Below, in pieces: positions 45,333-53,922 of a stretch of 64,000 nucleotides of DNA (position 1 is its first letter; the number at the start of each line of letters is the position of its first letter). The stretch lies in the NCBI RefSeq assembly GCF_009380215.1, contig NZ_WHUG01000014.1, forward strand, positions 1 to 64,000, written 5' to 3'. This DNA is from Rugamonas aquatica. Its GTDB lineage: Bacteria > Pseudomonadota > Gammaproteobacteria > Burkholderiales > Burkholderiaceae_D. The position numbers were made by a program, and so were the translations under genes. Below the pieces are notes generated by a model. The model searched no databases, was not told where the DNA came from, and saw only the letters and a list, made by a program, of their open reading frames with translations.

Positions 45333-45526
45333 CGTGGACCTCCTGTCATGAATTTTTCGGGGGAATTGGCCTGTACCTGCCGGCCGGGGTAGAAGCGGTA
45401 TTCTGCGTGCGCCTCACGGCGGACTCTTGAGCTTCATCAAGATACCTGAAGAATAAAAAGATGCAAGAAGAATAATGTTTAACTTTTATCTAGCAATGTG
45501 GTCGCGGATTCTCACCACGCTGCTGC

Positions 45527-45555
45527 TTGTAAATGAGAATCATTATTGTTAGAAT
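45527..45555 (+). promoter_or_regulatory. Fur-controlled promoter
   Basis: TTGTAA (45527-45532) and TAGAAT (45550-45555) are 17 bases apart. A Fur box lies between: GTAAATGAGAATCATTATT (45529-45547) matches the 19-base Fur consensus at 15 positions. Iron-loaded Fur would cover the polymerase site. Confidence 0.8.
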
Positions 45556-45620
45556 GTATTTTTGCCAGCAATCGCCGTAGGTTCGAGAGCCAGCCGTCAC
45601 CTTCACACTCTTGGAACTCT

Positions 45621-47966
45621 ATGGCCGCTATCAATTCGGGCGCCCGGCATACGGCCGCGCCTTTGTCTCTTCACGCCGTGACACTGGCGGTGCGATCCGC
45701 CTTGCTGACCTTGCTGGGCGCGGCGCTGTTGCCCGCCTACGCCGCCAACGCCGCCGATGCCGCCGATGCACCTGCCGCATCCGCCGCGCTGGGCGAGATC
45801 CTGGTCAAAGCCAAACGCGACGACAGCAGCAACACCCGCAGCGGCGCCACCGTCGTCATCGGCGCCGAGCAGATCACCCAGAACAACGCCATCGACATGG
45901 CCAATATCGCCCGCTACGCGCCGCTGGTCAGCGTGCCGACGGCGGCCAGCGGTTCCGGCAATATCTGGGACGGCGCCGGCAATACCGGCATCAACATCCG
46001 TGGCGCCGAAGGCAACCGCGTCAGCCTGGAACTGGACGGCATCGCGCTGCCGGACGCCGCGCCTAAACCGGACGGCAACTCCACCAACTCCTTCGGCATC
46101 GGCCGCGACTACTTCGATCCCGAAACCTTCCGCGAAGTACGCATCGGTTCCGGCACCAGCCCGGCCGGCGCGGGCACGCCTGGCATCGGCGGTTCGGTAT
46201 CGTTCATCACCAAGACGCCCGAAGAGTACCTGACCACCCGCAAGCTCTACGCCGACTACAAGGCCGGCTACACCTCCGACCGTGGCGCCCGCATGCACGC
46301 GGTGACCGGGGCGGCCACGCTGAGCGACAACCTGAAGGGCCTGATCGTCGGCGTGCACCGCGCCGGCGACGAAGGCAAGAGCCGTGGCAATGTCGCGCTC
46401 AATCCCGACGACTGGACTTCCGACGCCGTACTGGCCAAGCTGAGCTGGAAGCTGACCGGCGACCAGAAACTGGGCTTCACCGTCGACAACTACAAATCCA
46501 CGCACGACCGCATCTACGCCAACAAGCTGGGGCCGTCGTATCCGGAAGGCGCGGCGCAGAACTCGCGCACCGAGCGCACCCGCTACAGCATCGAGCATCA
46601 CTACACGCCGGGCTCCGGCCTGCTGTTCGATACGCTCGACACCCGCGCCTACACGCAGAACGCCTCGGTGGTCGACCTGACCCGCGCCAGCTACATCACC
46701 GGCAGCCAGCCCTACCTGCGCAACATCACGACCGGCTTCTACAACAACAGCAAGGGCCTGGCGACGGACGCCACCAAGCAGCTGGACGCGAACACTCTGC
46801 TGAGCTACGGCATCAGCTACGAGCAGCAGGAAAGCCGTCGTCCATGGCAGGAAGACCGCACCGTCATCAAGACCGGCGCGCACCAGATCACCATGAAGAA
46901 CCGCATGGCCGACATGGACACCGACAAGCTGGCGGCCTATCTGCGCGGCGAGTTCGGCTTCACGATGCTGGGCCGCCAGGCCACGCTGACCCCGGGCCTG
47001 CGCGGCGAGCAGCGCAAGCTGAAACCGAAAAACCTGGAAGCGTATTTCATCGCCGTGCCAAGCGCGGCCAAGGAAATCAAGGATGAAACCGATTCCTTCT
47101 TCACGCCCAGCCTGAACCTGTCGGTCGAGCTGACGCCTGGCTTCAGCGCCTACGCGCAATACAGCCGCGGCACCCGCCTGCCGACCGCGGCCGAGCGCAC
47201 CGGCACCTACGATTCATTCACCTACACCGCCGCCGGCAACGCCTACGCCGTGATGGGCAATCCGAACCTGAAGAAGGAAACCAGCAACGCCTTCGACATC
47301 GGCCTGAAAGGCGCGCCGGTTCCGGGCGTGGAGCTGAGCACCTCGGTGTTCTACACCAGCTACAGCAACATGATCGAATACGCCGCGCAGCCGCTGGACC
47401 CGGTCAACTATCCGACCATCACCTTCGGCCTGTTCCGTCCTGAGAACGTCGGCAAAGCCAACACCAAGGGCATCGAAGTCAGCAGCCGCTTCCAGCTGGG
47501 CCAGTGGATCGCGCCAATGAAGGGCTACAGCGTGGCGCTGGCCGGCGGCATCTCGCAAGGCACGGCGGAAAACAGCAAGACCGGCAAGAAAGCCGATCTG
47601 CCGTCGGTGCAGCCATACAAGGCCAACGCCGTCTTCGCGTATGACGATCCGGCCCTGCGTGGCGGCGCGTCCTTCGCGGTCAGCACCGTACGCGGCAAGA
47701 AGGCCGCCGATGACGTGATCTCCGACACCAGCGCCGTGCGCTTCAATGTTCCGGGTTCGACCGTGATGGACTTCACGGCCTACTGGAACATCGGCAAGCA
47801 CGTGGTCCTGAATGCCGGCGTCTACAACATCGGCGACAAGAAGTACTGGGATTACGCCTCGGCGCGCAGCCTGCCGGTCGGCACCACCGCGACCACGCTG
47901 GCCGATATCGAACGTTATGTCCGTCCGGGCCGCAACTACGCGGTCAACCTCAAAGTGATCTACTAA
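45621..47966 (+). CDS. TonB-dependent receptor, Fur-regulated
   Basis: Outer-membrane TonB-dependent transporter (781 aa). After a long signal peptide (about residues 1-45, ending LLPAYA) come a TonB-box/plug region (GEILVKAKRDDSSNTR, then the ITQNNAIDMANIARYAP helix, GNTGINIRGAEGNRVSLEL) and a barrel ending in aromatic-free LKVIY with terminal Tyr. ATG 45621 follows TTGGAA; an in-frame upstream start at 45546 lies inside the -10. The Fur box indicates iron or heme. The downstream HmuS-like gene supports heme or iron-porphyrin as ligand, though siderophore or copper uptake is possible. Confidence 0.92.
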   Translation: MAAINSGARHTAAPLSLHAVTLAVRSALLTLLGAALLPAYAANAADAADAPAASAALGEILVKAKRDDSSNTRSGATVVIGAEQITQNNAIDMANIARYAPLVSVPTAASGSGNIWDGAGNTGINIRGAEGNRVSLELDGIALPDAAPKPDGNSTNSFGIGRDYFDPETFREVRIGSGTSPAGAGTPGIGGSVSFITKTPEEYLTTRKLYADYKAGYTSDRGARMHAVTGAATLSDNLKGLIVGVHRAGDEGKSRGNVALNPDDWTSDAVLAKLSWKLTGDQKLGFTVDNYKSTHDRIYANKLGPSYPEGAAQNSRTERTRYSIEHHYTPGSGLLFDTLDTRAYTQNASVVDLTRASYITGSQPYLRNITTGFYNNSKGLATDATKQLDANTLLSYGISYEQQESRRPWQEDRTVIKTGAHQITMKNRMADMDTDKLAAYLRGEFGFTMLGRQATLTPGLRGEQRKLKPKNLEAYFIAVPSAAKEIKDETDSFFTPSLNLSVELTPGFSAYAQYSRGTRLPTAAERTGTYDSFTYTAAGNAYAVMGNPNLKKETSNAFDIGLKGAPVPGVELSTSVFYTSYSNMIEYAAQPLDPVNYPTITFGLFRPENVGKANTKGIEVSSRFQLGQWIAPMKGYSVALAGGISQGTAENSKTGKKADLPSVQPYKANAVFAYDDPALRGGASFAVSTVRGKKAADDVISDTSAVRFNVPGSTVMDFTAYWNIGKHVVLNAGVYNIGDKKYWDYASARSLPVGTTATTLADIERYVRPGRNYAVNLKVIY

Positions 47967-47976
47967 GGAGTTACCC

Positions 47977-49146
47977 ATGAAAGCTCATCACCGCTTTGCC
48001 CTGGCGCTGACCGGCGCCCTGTTGCTGAACTATCTGCCAGCCAGCGCCGCCAGCCTGTCCGAACGCTACGACGCGCTGCGCACCAGCCAGCCCCGGCTGC
48101 AAGCGCGCGACGCCGCCAAGACCTTGAACGTGTCCGAAGCCGACCTGCTGGCGATCGGCATCGGCAAGACCGTCACCCGCTTGCAGGAAGGCGAGAACGT
48201 GCCGCGTGAAATCATGCGCCGCGCGCTGGACCTGGGCACGGTGATGGCGCTGACGCGCAACGAGAACGGCGTGCTGGAACGTACCGGCGTCGCCACCAAA
48301 CTCAAGCCGCAGGAAGAAATCACCGGCCTCGACGCCGACAAGGAAAAGGAACGCGAAGCCCGCCTGCGCAACATCGCCGGCGGCTACCTGGGCGGCGAGA
48401 TCGACCTGCGCTTCACCTTCAAGAACTGGAAGTATGCGTTCGCCGTCGTCCAGCCTGGCAAGGATGGCGTGGTGTCGCGCAGCCTGCAATTCTTCGATGC
48501 CCACGGCGACGCGGTGCACAAGATCTACGTGAAGAGCGAGGCCGGCGTGCCGGTGTTCGACAAGCTGGTGGCGGACTTCCGCAACCCGACGCAAAGCGCG
48601 GACCTGAAGGTGACGGCGGCGCCGGTCAAGCCGGCCGAGAAACCAGACAGCGCCATCGACGTCAAGGAATACCAGATGGCCTGGAACGAGCTGACCGATG
48701 TGCACCAGTTCAACCGCCTGCTGGGTGAGTTTGGCATGTCGCGCGAACAGGCGATGCGCCTGGCGCCGGCCAGTTCCGTGCAGCGCGTGACGCCGCAGGC
48801 GGTGCGCCAGCTGCTGGAAGAGTCGGCCAAGCAGAAGCTGGACATCATGGCCTTCCTCGGCAACGAGGCGGCGATCCAGATCTACAGCGGCAAGGTCAGC
48901 AAGGTGCAGGAAGCGGGCGGCTGGTTCAACGTGCTCGACCCTGAGTTCAATCTGCACTTGCGCGACAACGCCTTCAACAGCGGCTACGTGATCAAGCGCG
49001 CCGGCGTGACGTCGGTGGAATTCTTCGACAAGAACGGCGAGCTGGTGGTGAGCTTCTTCGGCGTCCGCGAGCGCAACAAGCCGCAGCCGCAAAGCTGGGT
49101 CGACATGACTGCCGCGCTGCCTAAGGCTGGCGCCGATCGCCGCTGA
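47977..49146 (+). CDS. HmuS/ChuS-like heme-utilisation protein with signal peptide
   Basis: Protein (389 aa) with the two-repeat fold of hemin-degrading factors. Key stretches are LSERYDALRTSQPRLQARDA near the N-terminus, NELTDVHQFNRLLG (with the family His in DVHQF) and VLDPEFNLHLRDNAF followed by SVEFFDKNGELVVSFFG near the C-terminus. HmuS/ChuS are cytoplasmic, but here residues 1-25 (HHRFALALTGALLLNYLPASA) form a clear signal peptide, so heme handling would be periplasmic. AAGGAG (47965-47970) overlaps the receptor's stop, so both genes share a Fur-controlled operon. An atypical DVKEYQMAWNEL linker joins the halves. Function in the periplasm is inference. Confidence 0.82.
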   Translation: MKAHHRFALALTGALLLNYLPASAASLSERYDALRTSQPRLQARDAAKTLNVSEADLLAIGIGKTVTRLQEGENVPREIMRRALDLGTVMALTRNENGVLERTGVATKLKPQEEITGLDADKEKEREARLRNIAGGYLGGEIDLRFTFKNWKYAFAVVQPGKDGVVSRSLQFFDAHGDAVHKIYVKSEAGVPVFDKLVADFRNPTQSADLKVTAAPVKPAEKPDSAIDVKEYQMAWNELTDVHQFNRLLGEFGMSREQAMRLAPASSVQRVTPQAVRQLLEESAKQKLDIMAFLGNEAAIQIYSGKVSKVQEAGGWFNVLDPEFNLHLRDNAFNSGYVIKRAGVTSVEFFDKNGELVVSFFGVRERNKPQPQSWVDMTAALPKAGADRR

Positions 49147-49164
49147 TCAGTAGAAATAGAACGA

Positions 49165-49204
49165 ACTTGCATGCGAAAAGCCAGCTGTTGCTTTTCGCGC
49201 AAGT
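49165..49204 (+). promoter_or_regulatory. long hairpin between HmuS-like and MtoX-like genes
   Basis: ACTTGC/GCAAGT (6 bp) and GCGAAAAGC/GCTTTTCGC (9 bp) make a stem of 15 bp, interrupted by two unpaired bases on the 5' side and closed by an 8-base loop. A second hairpin GTTGA-TTTT-TCAAC (49217-49230) follows. Together they may end the Fur operon or stabilise mRNA; the second stem ends in T-rich sequence. Confidence 0.5.
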
Positions 49205-49278
49205 GGGAAAGTAACTGTTGATTTTTCAACTGGACGATGTCAAATTGCTTATGTTAATAAATATGCATGGAGACCGGA

Positions 49279-50565
49279 ATGAAATTTCTGCCCGTCGTCA
49301 GTGTGCTCTTTTCCGTATTGCTGGCCGGCCCGGCCGGCGCCGATGAAACCTGCAATTCGCCCTATATGGCCAACCTCATCAAGGGCCAGGAAGACTACGT
49401 CCATGTCTGGACGCTGGGCATCGCCGGCATCGGCAATGGCCAGGACAAGCTGGTGACGATAGACGTCAACCCGGCCTCGCCGAAATACGGCAAGGTGATT
49501 AATTCGCTGTCGGTGCCGGGGCGCGGCGACGCCCACCACGTCGGCTTCACCGAAGACCGCAAATACCTGTGGGCCGGTCGTCTGCAGGACAGCAAGATCT
49601 TCGTGTTCGATGTCGGCACCGATCCGGCCCATCCCAAGCTGGTGAAGACCATCAACGATGTGGTCGACAAGAGCGGCTACGTCGGTCCGCACACCTTCTA
49701 CGCGCTGCCGGGGCGCATGCTGGTCGGCTTCCTGTCGAACCCGCGCGACATGGGCGGCGCCACCGGCATGGCGGTGTACAACAACAAGGGCGACGTGGTG
49801 GCCCGCTATCCAAACCCGACCGACAAGATCGGCGACGTGCAGGGCGACGGCTATGGCTACGACCTGGCGATCAACCCCGGCCGCAACGCCATGCTGACCT
49901 CCAGCTTCACCGGCTACACCAACTACCGTACCGATCTGGGCAAGCTGATCAAGGATCCGGCGGCCATGCAGAAGTTCGGCAACACGATGGTGCTGTGGGA
50001 CTTCAAGGCCATGAAGCCGCAGCAGATCTTCAGCACCCCGGGCGCGCCGCTGGAAGTGCGCTGGTCGCAGGCCGCCGGCGACAACTGGGCGATCACCGCC
50101 ACCGCACTGACCTCCAGGCTGTGGCTGGTTCGCCCCGATGCCGACGGCCGCTGGCAGGCGCGCGACGTCGGCCCGATCGGCGACCCGGCCAAGACTCCGC
50201 TGCCGGTCGACATGTCGATCACGGCCGACGGCAAGGGCCTGTGGGTCAACACCTTCATGGACGGCAAGACCCGCTTGTTCGACCTGAGCAATCCTGAAGC
50301 GCCGCGCCAGGTCTATGAGAAAGTCACGGGCAAGCACGTCAACATGGTCAGCCAGAGCTGGGATGGCAAGCGCCTGTACATCACCACCAGCCTGCTTGAA
50401 CACTGGGATCTGGACAACGACGACCATTTCATCAAGCTCTATCACTGGGATGGCCGCGAGTTGAGCCAGCAGTGGAAGATCGATTTCTACAAGGAGAAGC
50501 TGGGCCGTCCGCACCACATGAAGTTCAGCGCGAAGCCCGCTCCCAATGTGGCGTCGATACGTTGA
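49279..50565 (+). CDS. SELENBP1/methanethiol oxidase family protein, exported
   Basis: Member of the selenium-binding protein 56 (SELENBP1/MtoX) family (428 aa). Family members oxidise methanethiol to formaldehyde, hydrogen peroxide and hydrogen sulfide with a copper centre. Matching blocks: LVTIDVNPASPKYGKVINSL, DAHHVGF, KIFVFDVGTDPAHPKL, APLEVRW, and MVSQSWDGKRLYITTSL near the C-terminus, plus the RPHHMKFS tail. A signal peptide (FLPVVSVLFSVLLAGPAGA) places it in the periplasm, as in bacterial MtoX. ATG 49279 is six bases after GGAG; the ATG at 49267 overlaps that site. SCO and SQR genes follow. At 428 residues it is about 45 shorter than human SELENBP1. Confidence 0.85.
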   Translation: MKFLPVVSVLFSVLLAGPAGADETCNSPYMANLIKGQEDYVHVWTLGIAGIGNGQDKLVTIDVNPASPKYGKVINSLSVPGRGDAHHVGFTEDRKYLWAGRLQDSKIFVFDVGTDPAHPKLVKTINDVVDKSGYVGPHTFYALPGRMLVGFLSNPRDMGGATGMAVYNNKGDVVARYPNPTDKIGDVQGDGYGYDLAINPGRNAMLTSSFTGYTNYRTDLGKLIKDPAAMQKFGNTMVLWDFKAMKPQQIFSTPGAPLEVRWSQAAGDNWAITATALTSRLWLVRPDADGRWQARDVGPIGDPAKTPLPVDMSITADGKGLWVNTFMDGKTRLFDLSNPEAPRQVYEKVTGKHVNMVSQSWDGKRLYITTSLLEHWDLDNDDHFIKLYHWDGRELSQQWKIDFYKEKLGRPHHMKFSAKPAPNVASIR

Positions 50566-51265
50566 CATCTGGCCGCTGCTGCCGCTGCTGCTGTTGAGCG
50601 GAACGGATGGCGTGCGGCCGGCCGTCGCGGCGCAGCGGCCGGCGGCCGTGCCGTCGCAGCTGATCGTGCCGGCGGCCGGCAGCTATCGCTTGCCGGTGAT
50701 CCAGCAGGGGCCGCGCGGCATGGTGCTCGACAGCGACGGCCGCGACAGGCCGCTGGAACGCTACACCACCGGCCGCGTCACGCTGCTCAACTTCATGTAC
50801 ACCTATTGCAGCGATCCGACCGCGTGTCCGGCGTTGCTCTCCACCTTGAACGGCTTGCGCGAGCGTTTGCTCAACACGCCGGCGATGGCGCGGCGCGTGC
50901 AGTTCGCCAGCATTTCCTTCGACCCGGTCAACGACACGCCGGAGGCGATGCGTTTCTACGGCGGCGCGCTGGGCAGCGCCGGCCAGCCTTTGCGCTGGCA
51001 CTTCCTGACCTCGCGCTCGGTGGAAAAGCTGCAACCCATCCTTGACGACCTCGGGCAGAGCACCTCGGTGCAGCTCGACGCCCAGGGCAAGCCGACGCGT
51101 TTGTACTACCACCAGGTCAAGCTGTTCCTGCTCGACCGGCAGGGGCGGGTGCGCGAGATCTACAGCCCGGCTTTCCTGCAACCCGAGCTGATCTACCGCG
51201 ATATCCAGACGCTGCTGCTGGAAACGGATACCGTTCAGGCGGCTGACAGCCGGCGGCGGTACTAG
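50546..51265 (+). CDS. SCO1/SenC-type copper chaperone
   Basis: Thioredoxin-fold SCO family protein (239 aa) with a signal peptide or anchor (IWPLLPLLLLSGTDG), delivering copper in the periplasm. The copper ligands are expected from the cysteines in TYCSDPTACPALL and a His in YYHQVKLFLLDRQG. The cysteine spacing is CX5C, not the usual CX3C of SCO proteins, which is unusual. Its ATG lies 20 bases inside the end of the MtoX-like gene, so translation is coupled. A SCO gene next to mtoX is known in methanethiol-oxidising bacteria, where it serves oxidase maturation. Confidence 0.85.
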   Translation: MWRRYVDIWPLLPLLLLSGTDGVRPAVAAQRPAAVPSQLIVPAAGSYRLPVIQQGPRGMVLDSDGRDRPLERYTTGRVTLLNFMYTYCSDPTACPALLSTLNGLRERLLNTPAMARRVQFASISFDPVNDTPEAMRFYGGALGSAGQPLRWHFLTSRSVEKLQPILDDLGQSTSVQLDAQGKPTRLYYHQVKLFLLDRQGRVREIYSPAFLQPELIYRDIQTLLLETDTVQAADSRRRY

Positions 51266-51270
51266 CTGCC

Positions 51271-52536
51271 ATGTCGACGCACAGCTCCATGCCGGCCAGG
51301 CACACGGTGGTCATCGTCGGCGGCGGCGCGGCCGGCATCGCCGCGGCGGCCAGCCTGCTGGCGCGGCAGCCCGGGCTCGATGTCGCCATCGTCGAGCCGG
51401 CCGACACCCACTACTACCAGCCCGGCTGGACGCTGGTGGGCGGCGGCGCCATGCGCAGCGCCGACACGGTCCGGCCGATGGCCAGCGCGATGCCGCGCGG
51501 CGTGCGCTGGATCCGGGCGGCGGTGGCCGGCTTGGCGCCGGAGCTCGACGCCATCATGCTGGCCGACGGCGGCATGCTGCACTATCGCCAGCTGGTGGTG
51601 TGCCCCGGCCTGAAGCTGGACTGGGACGCCATCGCCGGATTGTCCGGGACGCTGGGGGGCAGCGGCGTCACCTCGAACTACCTGCACCGGCTGGCGCCGT
51701 ACACATGGCAGATGGTGCAGCAGCTGCGCGGCGGCCGCGCGCTGTTCACCCAGCCGGCCATGCCGATCAAGTGCGCGGGCGCGCCGCAGAAGGCGATGTA
51801 CCTGGCGGCCGACCACTGGCGCCGCAACGGCGTGCTGGGCGATATCGACATTGAATTCTGCAGCGCCGGCGCCGTGCTGTTCGGCGTTGCGGATTATGTG
51901 CCGGCGTTGATGGAGTATGTCGACGCTTATGGCGTCGGCCTGCGTTTCGGTAACACGCTGGTCGCGGTCGATGGCGAGGCCAGGATGGCGACTTTCCGCC
52001 GCGCCTTGCCGGATGGTGGCAGCGAGCAAATCCAGCGCGGCTTCGACTTGCTGCATGTGGTGCCGCCGCAAACGCCGCCCGACTTCATACGCGCCAGCGT
52101 GCTGGCCGACGCGGGCGGCTGGCTCGACGTCGACCCGGCCACGCTGAGGCACAAGCAATGGCACAACATCCACGCGCTGGGCGATATCATCAACTGCGGC
52201 AACGCCAAGACCGTCGCCGCCGCCCGTCGCCAGGCGCCGGTGGTGGCGCACAATGTGCTGGCCGCGCTGGGAGGCGGGCAGCGCGCTGCGCAAAGCCTGG
52301 CCCGCTACGACGGCTACGGCGCCTGCCCGCTGACGGTTGCGCGCGGCAAAGTGGTGCTGGCCGAGTTTTGTTATGGCGGCCGCTTGTCGCCCAGTCTGCC
52401 CCGCTGGCTGATCGAGGGCACCCGTCCGTCGCGGCTGGCCTGGCTGCTCAAGCGGCATCTGCTGCCGCCGGTGTACTGGCAAGCCATGCTGAAGGGACGG
52501 GAGTGGCTGGCCAAGCCAGACATCGATTGCACTTAA
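51271..52536 (+). CDS. sulfide:quinone oxidoreductase family protein
   Basis: Flavoprotein (421 aa) of the sulfide:quinone oxidoreductase group, which oxidises hydrogen sulfide to polysulfide or sulfane sulfur and passes electrons to quinone at the membrane. FAD-binding VVIVGGGAAGIAAAASLL is at the N-terminus. The SQR-type HYYQPGWTLVGGG, TQPAMPIKCAGAPQKAMYL (with a catalytic Cys) and CGNAKTVAAARRQAPVV are present. A Cys near residue 200 (EFCSAGAV) is a candidate second redox cysteine. It starts 5 bases after the SCO gene, completing a three-gene unit that would remove the sulfide made by the oxidase. The sulfane acceptor is unknown. Confidence 0.88.
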   Translation: MSTHSSMPARHTVVIVGGGAAGIAAAASLLARQPGLDVAIVEPADTHYYQPGWTLVGGGAMRSADTVRPMASAMPRGVRWIRAAVAGLAPELDAIMLADGGMLHYRQLVVCPGLKLDWDAIAGLSGTLGGSGVTSNYLHRLAPYTWQMVQQLRGGRALFTQPAMPIKCAGAPQKAMYLAADHWRRNGVLGDIDIEFCSAGAVLFGVADYVPALMEYVDAYGVGLRFGNTLVAVDGEARMATFRRALPDGGSEQIQRGFDLLHVVPPQTPPDFIRASVLADAGGWLDVDPATLRHKQWHNIHALGDIINCGNAKTVAAARRQAPVVAHNVLAALGGGQRAAQSLARYDGYGACPLTVARGKVVLAEFCYGGRLSPSLPRWLIEGTRPSRLAWLLKRHLLPPVYWQAMLKGREWLAKPDIDCT

Positions 52537-52584
52537 ATTAATATTTCGCTATGCTGCGCTCTCCATCGAACTAAGGAGCAGGCC

Positions 52585-52992
52585 ATGTGGACCCATGTCG
52601 CAAGCATAGAAACAAGCGCCACGCCGGCGGCCGTCTGGGCGCTGTGGTCCGACGTCGCGGGCTGGAAGCAGTGGAACGCCGGCATCGCGAACATCGAACT
52701 GCACGGCCCCTTTGCCGACGGCACGCGCTTCACGATGCAGGTGCCGGGCGACGACATCTTCAGCAGCACCCTGTTGACCGTGCGCGAAAACCAGGAGTTC
52801 ACCGACGAGACCATCATCGACGACAACCGAGTGCTGGTGTTCCACCGCATCGAAGCGCTGCCGTCCGGCCTCACGCGCATCAGCTACAGCACCGAGATCA
52901 CCGGCCCGCAGGAAGCGGAATTCGGGCCGATGGTGGTGGGCGACTTCCCCGATGTGCTGGCCGCGTTGAAGCGCCTCGCGGAAAATCAGTAG
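52585..52992 (+). CDS. SRPBCC (START/polyketide-cyclase-like) protein
   Basis: Helix-grip fold protein (135 aa) of the SRPBCC superfamily, which binds small hydrophobic ligands. HVASIETSATPAAVWALWSD and VAGWKQWNAGI are the usual family opening; LPSGLTRISYSTEITGP forms the C-terminal strands and the final helix is LAALKRLAEN. AAGGAG precedes the ATG. It overlaps the convergent MipA gene by 7 bases. The ligand is unknown and the gene seems independent of the sulfur cassette upstream. Confidence 0.88.
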   Translation: MWTHVASIETSATPAAVWALWSDVAGWKQWNAGIANIELHGPFADGTRFTMQVPGDDIFSSTLLTVRENQEFTDETIIDDNRVLVFHRIEALPSGLTRISYSTEITGPQEAEFGPMVVGDFPDVLAALKRLAENQ

Positions 52993-53765
52993 GCGTAGCT
53001 GACGTAGACCGCAGCGGTAGGGCTGGTCTTGCGCTCGGTGAGCGGGCTGCGCGCAGCTTCGCGCAGCAGATGGGTGGCGCCGACCATCGTGGTGATGCCC
53101 CATTTCTGGTCGAGCTTGTGCTGCCAGGTCAGCATGACGTTGGCTTCGTACAGGCCGGACTTCGGCTGGTAAGCCTTGAACTTCGACGTGCTCGCCTGCT
53201 TGGCGGTGACGCCGTAGTAGGTCTGCGCATATTTGCTGTCCGCGAAACCGGCGCCGACGCCCAGCGAAATCTTATCGCTAGTCGCGTCCAGCAAATGCGC
53301 CGTCACGCCGCTGTGGAAGGTCTTGCCGTTCTCGCGCTGCGACAGCGGGACGTCGGCGCTGACGTTCAGCTCCAGCAGGGGGATCGGCTTGTAGCCCAGG
53401 CTCAGCATGGCGTTGGCGCTGCCCTTGATGTCGCCCATGCCCTTCAGGTTGGCGCTGCCGGTGTTGCCGAACAATCCTTTCTCATTCTTTTCCTTGCGGT
53501 CGCCGCGATAGCCCAGTGCCGCGCTGTAGGTCAACGGGCCGGCTTCGCCGCCGTAGCCGATGCCGCGCAGGGTGCTGGCGAAGAAGCCGCTGGCATGGCT
53601 GTAATCGATCAGGATCACCGGCGCGACGGTGTTCTGTTTGGAGCCGGAGTAGCGCGCGCCGGCGGCCACGCCGCCGCCGAGCATGAGTTGGCTGTCGTCG
53701 GCCGCAACGGCCAGGGTGGGCAGCAGCAGGCAGGCGGCTGCGGCGGAGATCAGACGTAAGTTCAT
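52986..53765 (-). CDS. MipA/OmpV family outer-membrane protein
   Basis: Outer-membrane beta-barrel of the MipA/OmpV family (259 aa). A signal peptide (MNLRLISAAAACLLLPTLAVA) is followed by DDSQLMLGGGVAAGARYSGS, the family opening, and by alternating amphipathic strands ending VYVSYAY with a terminal aromatic. In E. coli MipA scaffolds murein enzymes; other members are induced by antibiotics or metals. It is divergent from a response-regulator gene, and the shared region has 11-base-spaced repeats, so regulation by that regulator is likely. The start at 53765 is chosen over an upstream ATG at 53777 because it gives the typical signal peptide. Confidence 0.9.
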   Translation of the reverse strand: MNLRLISAAAACLLLPTLAVAADDSQLMLGGGVAAGARYSGSKQNTVAPVILIDYSHASGFFASTLRGIGYGGEAGPLTYSAALGYRGDRKEKNEKGLFGNTGSANLKGMGDIKGSANAMLSLGYKPIPLLELNVSADVPLSQRENGKTFHSGVTAHLLDATSDKISLGVGAGFADSKYAQTYYGVTAKQASTSKFKAYQPKSGLYEANVMLTWQHKLDQKWGITTMVGATHLLREAARSPLTERKTSPTAAVYVSYAY

Positions 53766-53837
53766 GGTGAAGTCCATTCAAAATTAGTGCCGGCGCCCCG
53801 ATGGCCCGGTAAACTGCGAGCAGTATGTTCAACACGC

Positions 53838-53898
53838 ATGAAGGCAATCTGAGCCTTTGATGAAGAAAGCATGAAGATGGGTCTTTAGCTCATCTTCA
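53838..53898. promoter_or_regulatory. 11-bp-phased ATGAAG repeats and inverted repeat (mipA-regulator region)
   Basis: ATGAAG occurs at 53838, 53860 and 53871, spaced 22 and 11 bases. Such helical phasing is typical for tandem OmpR-family dimers. An inverted repeat TGAAGATG/CATCTTCA (53872-53879 and 53891-53898) overlaps the last copy. The region is between the divergent mipA-like and regulator genes. Confidence 0.6.
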
Positions 53899-53922
53899 GA
53901 TTCGGATGTTCTAATACCGCCT

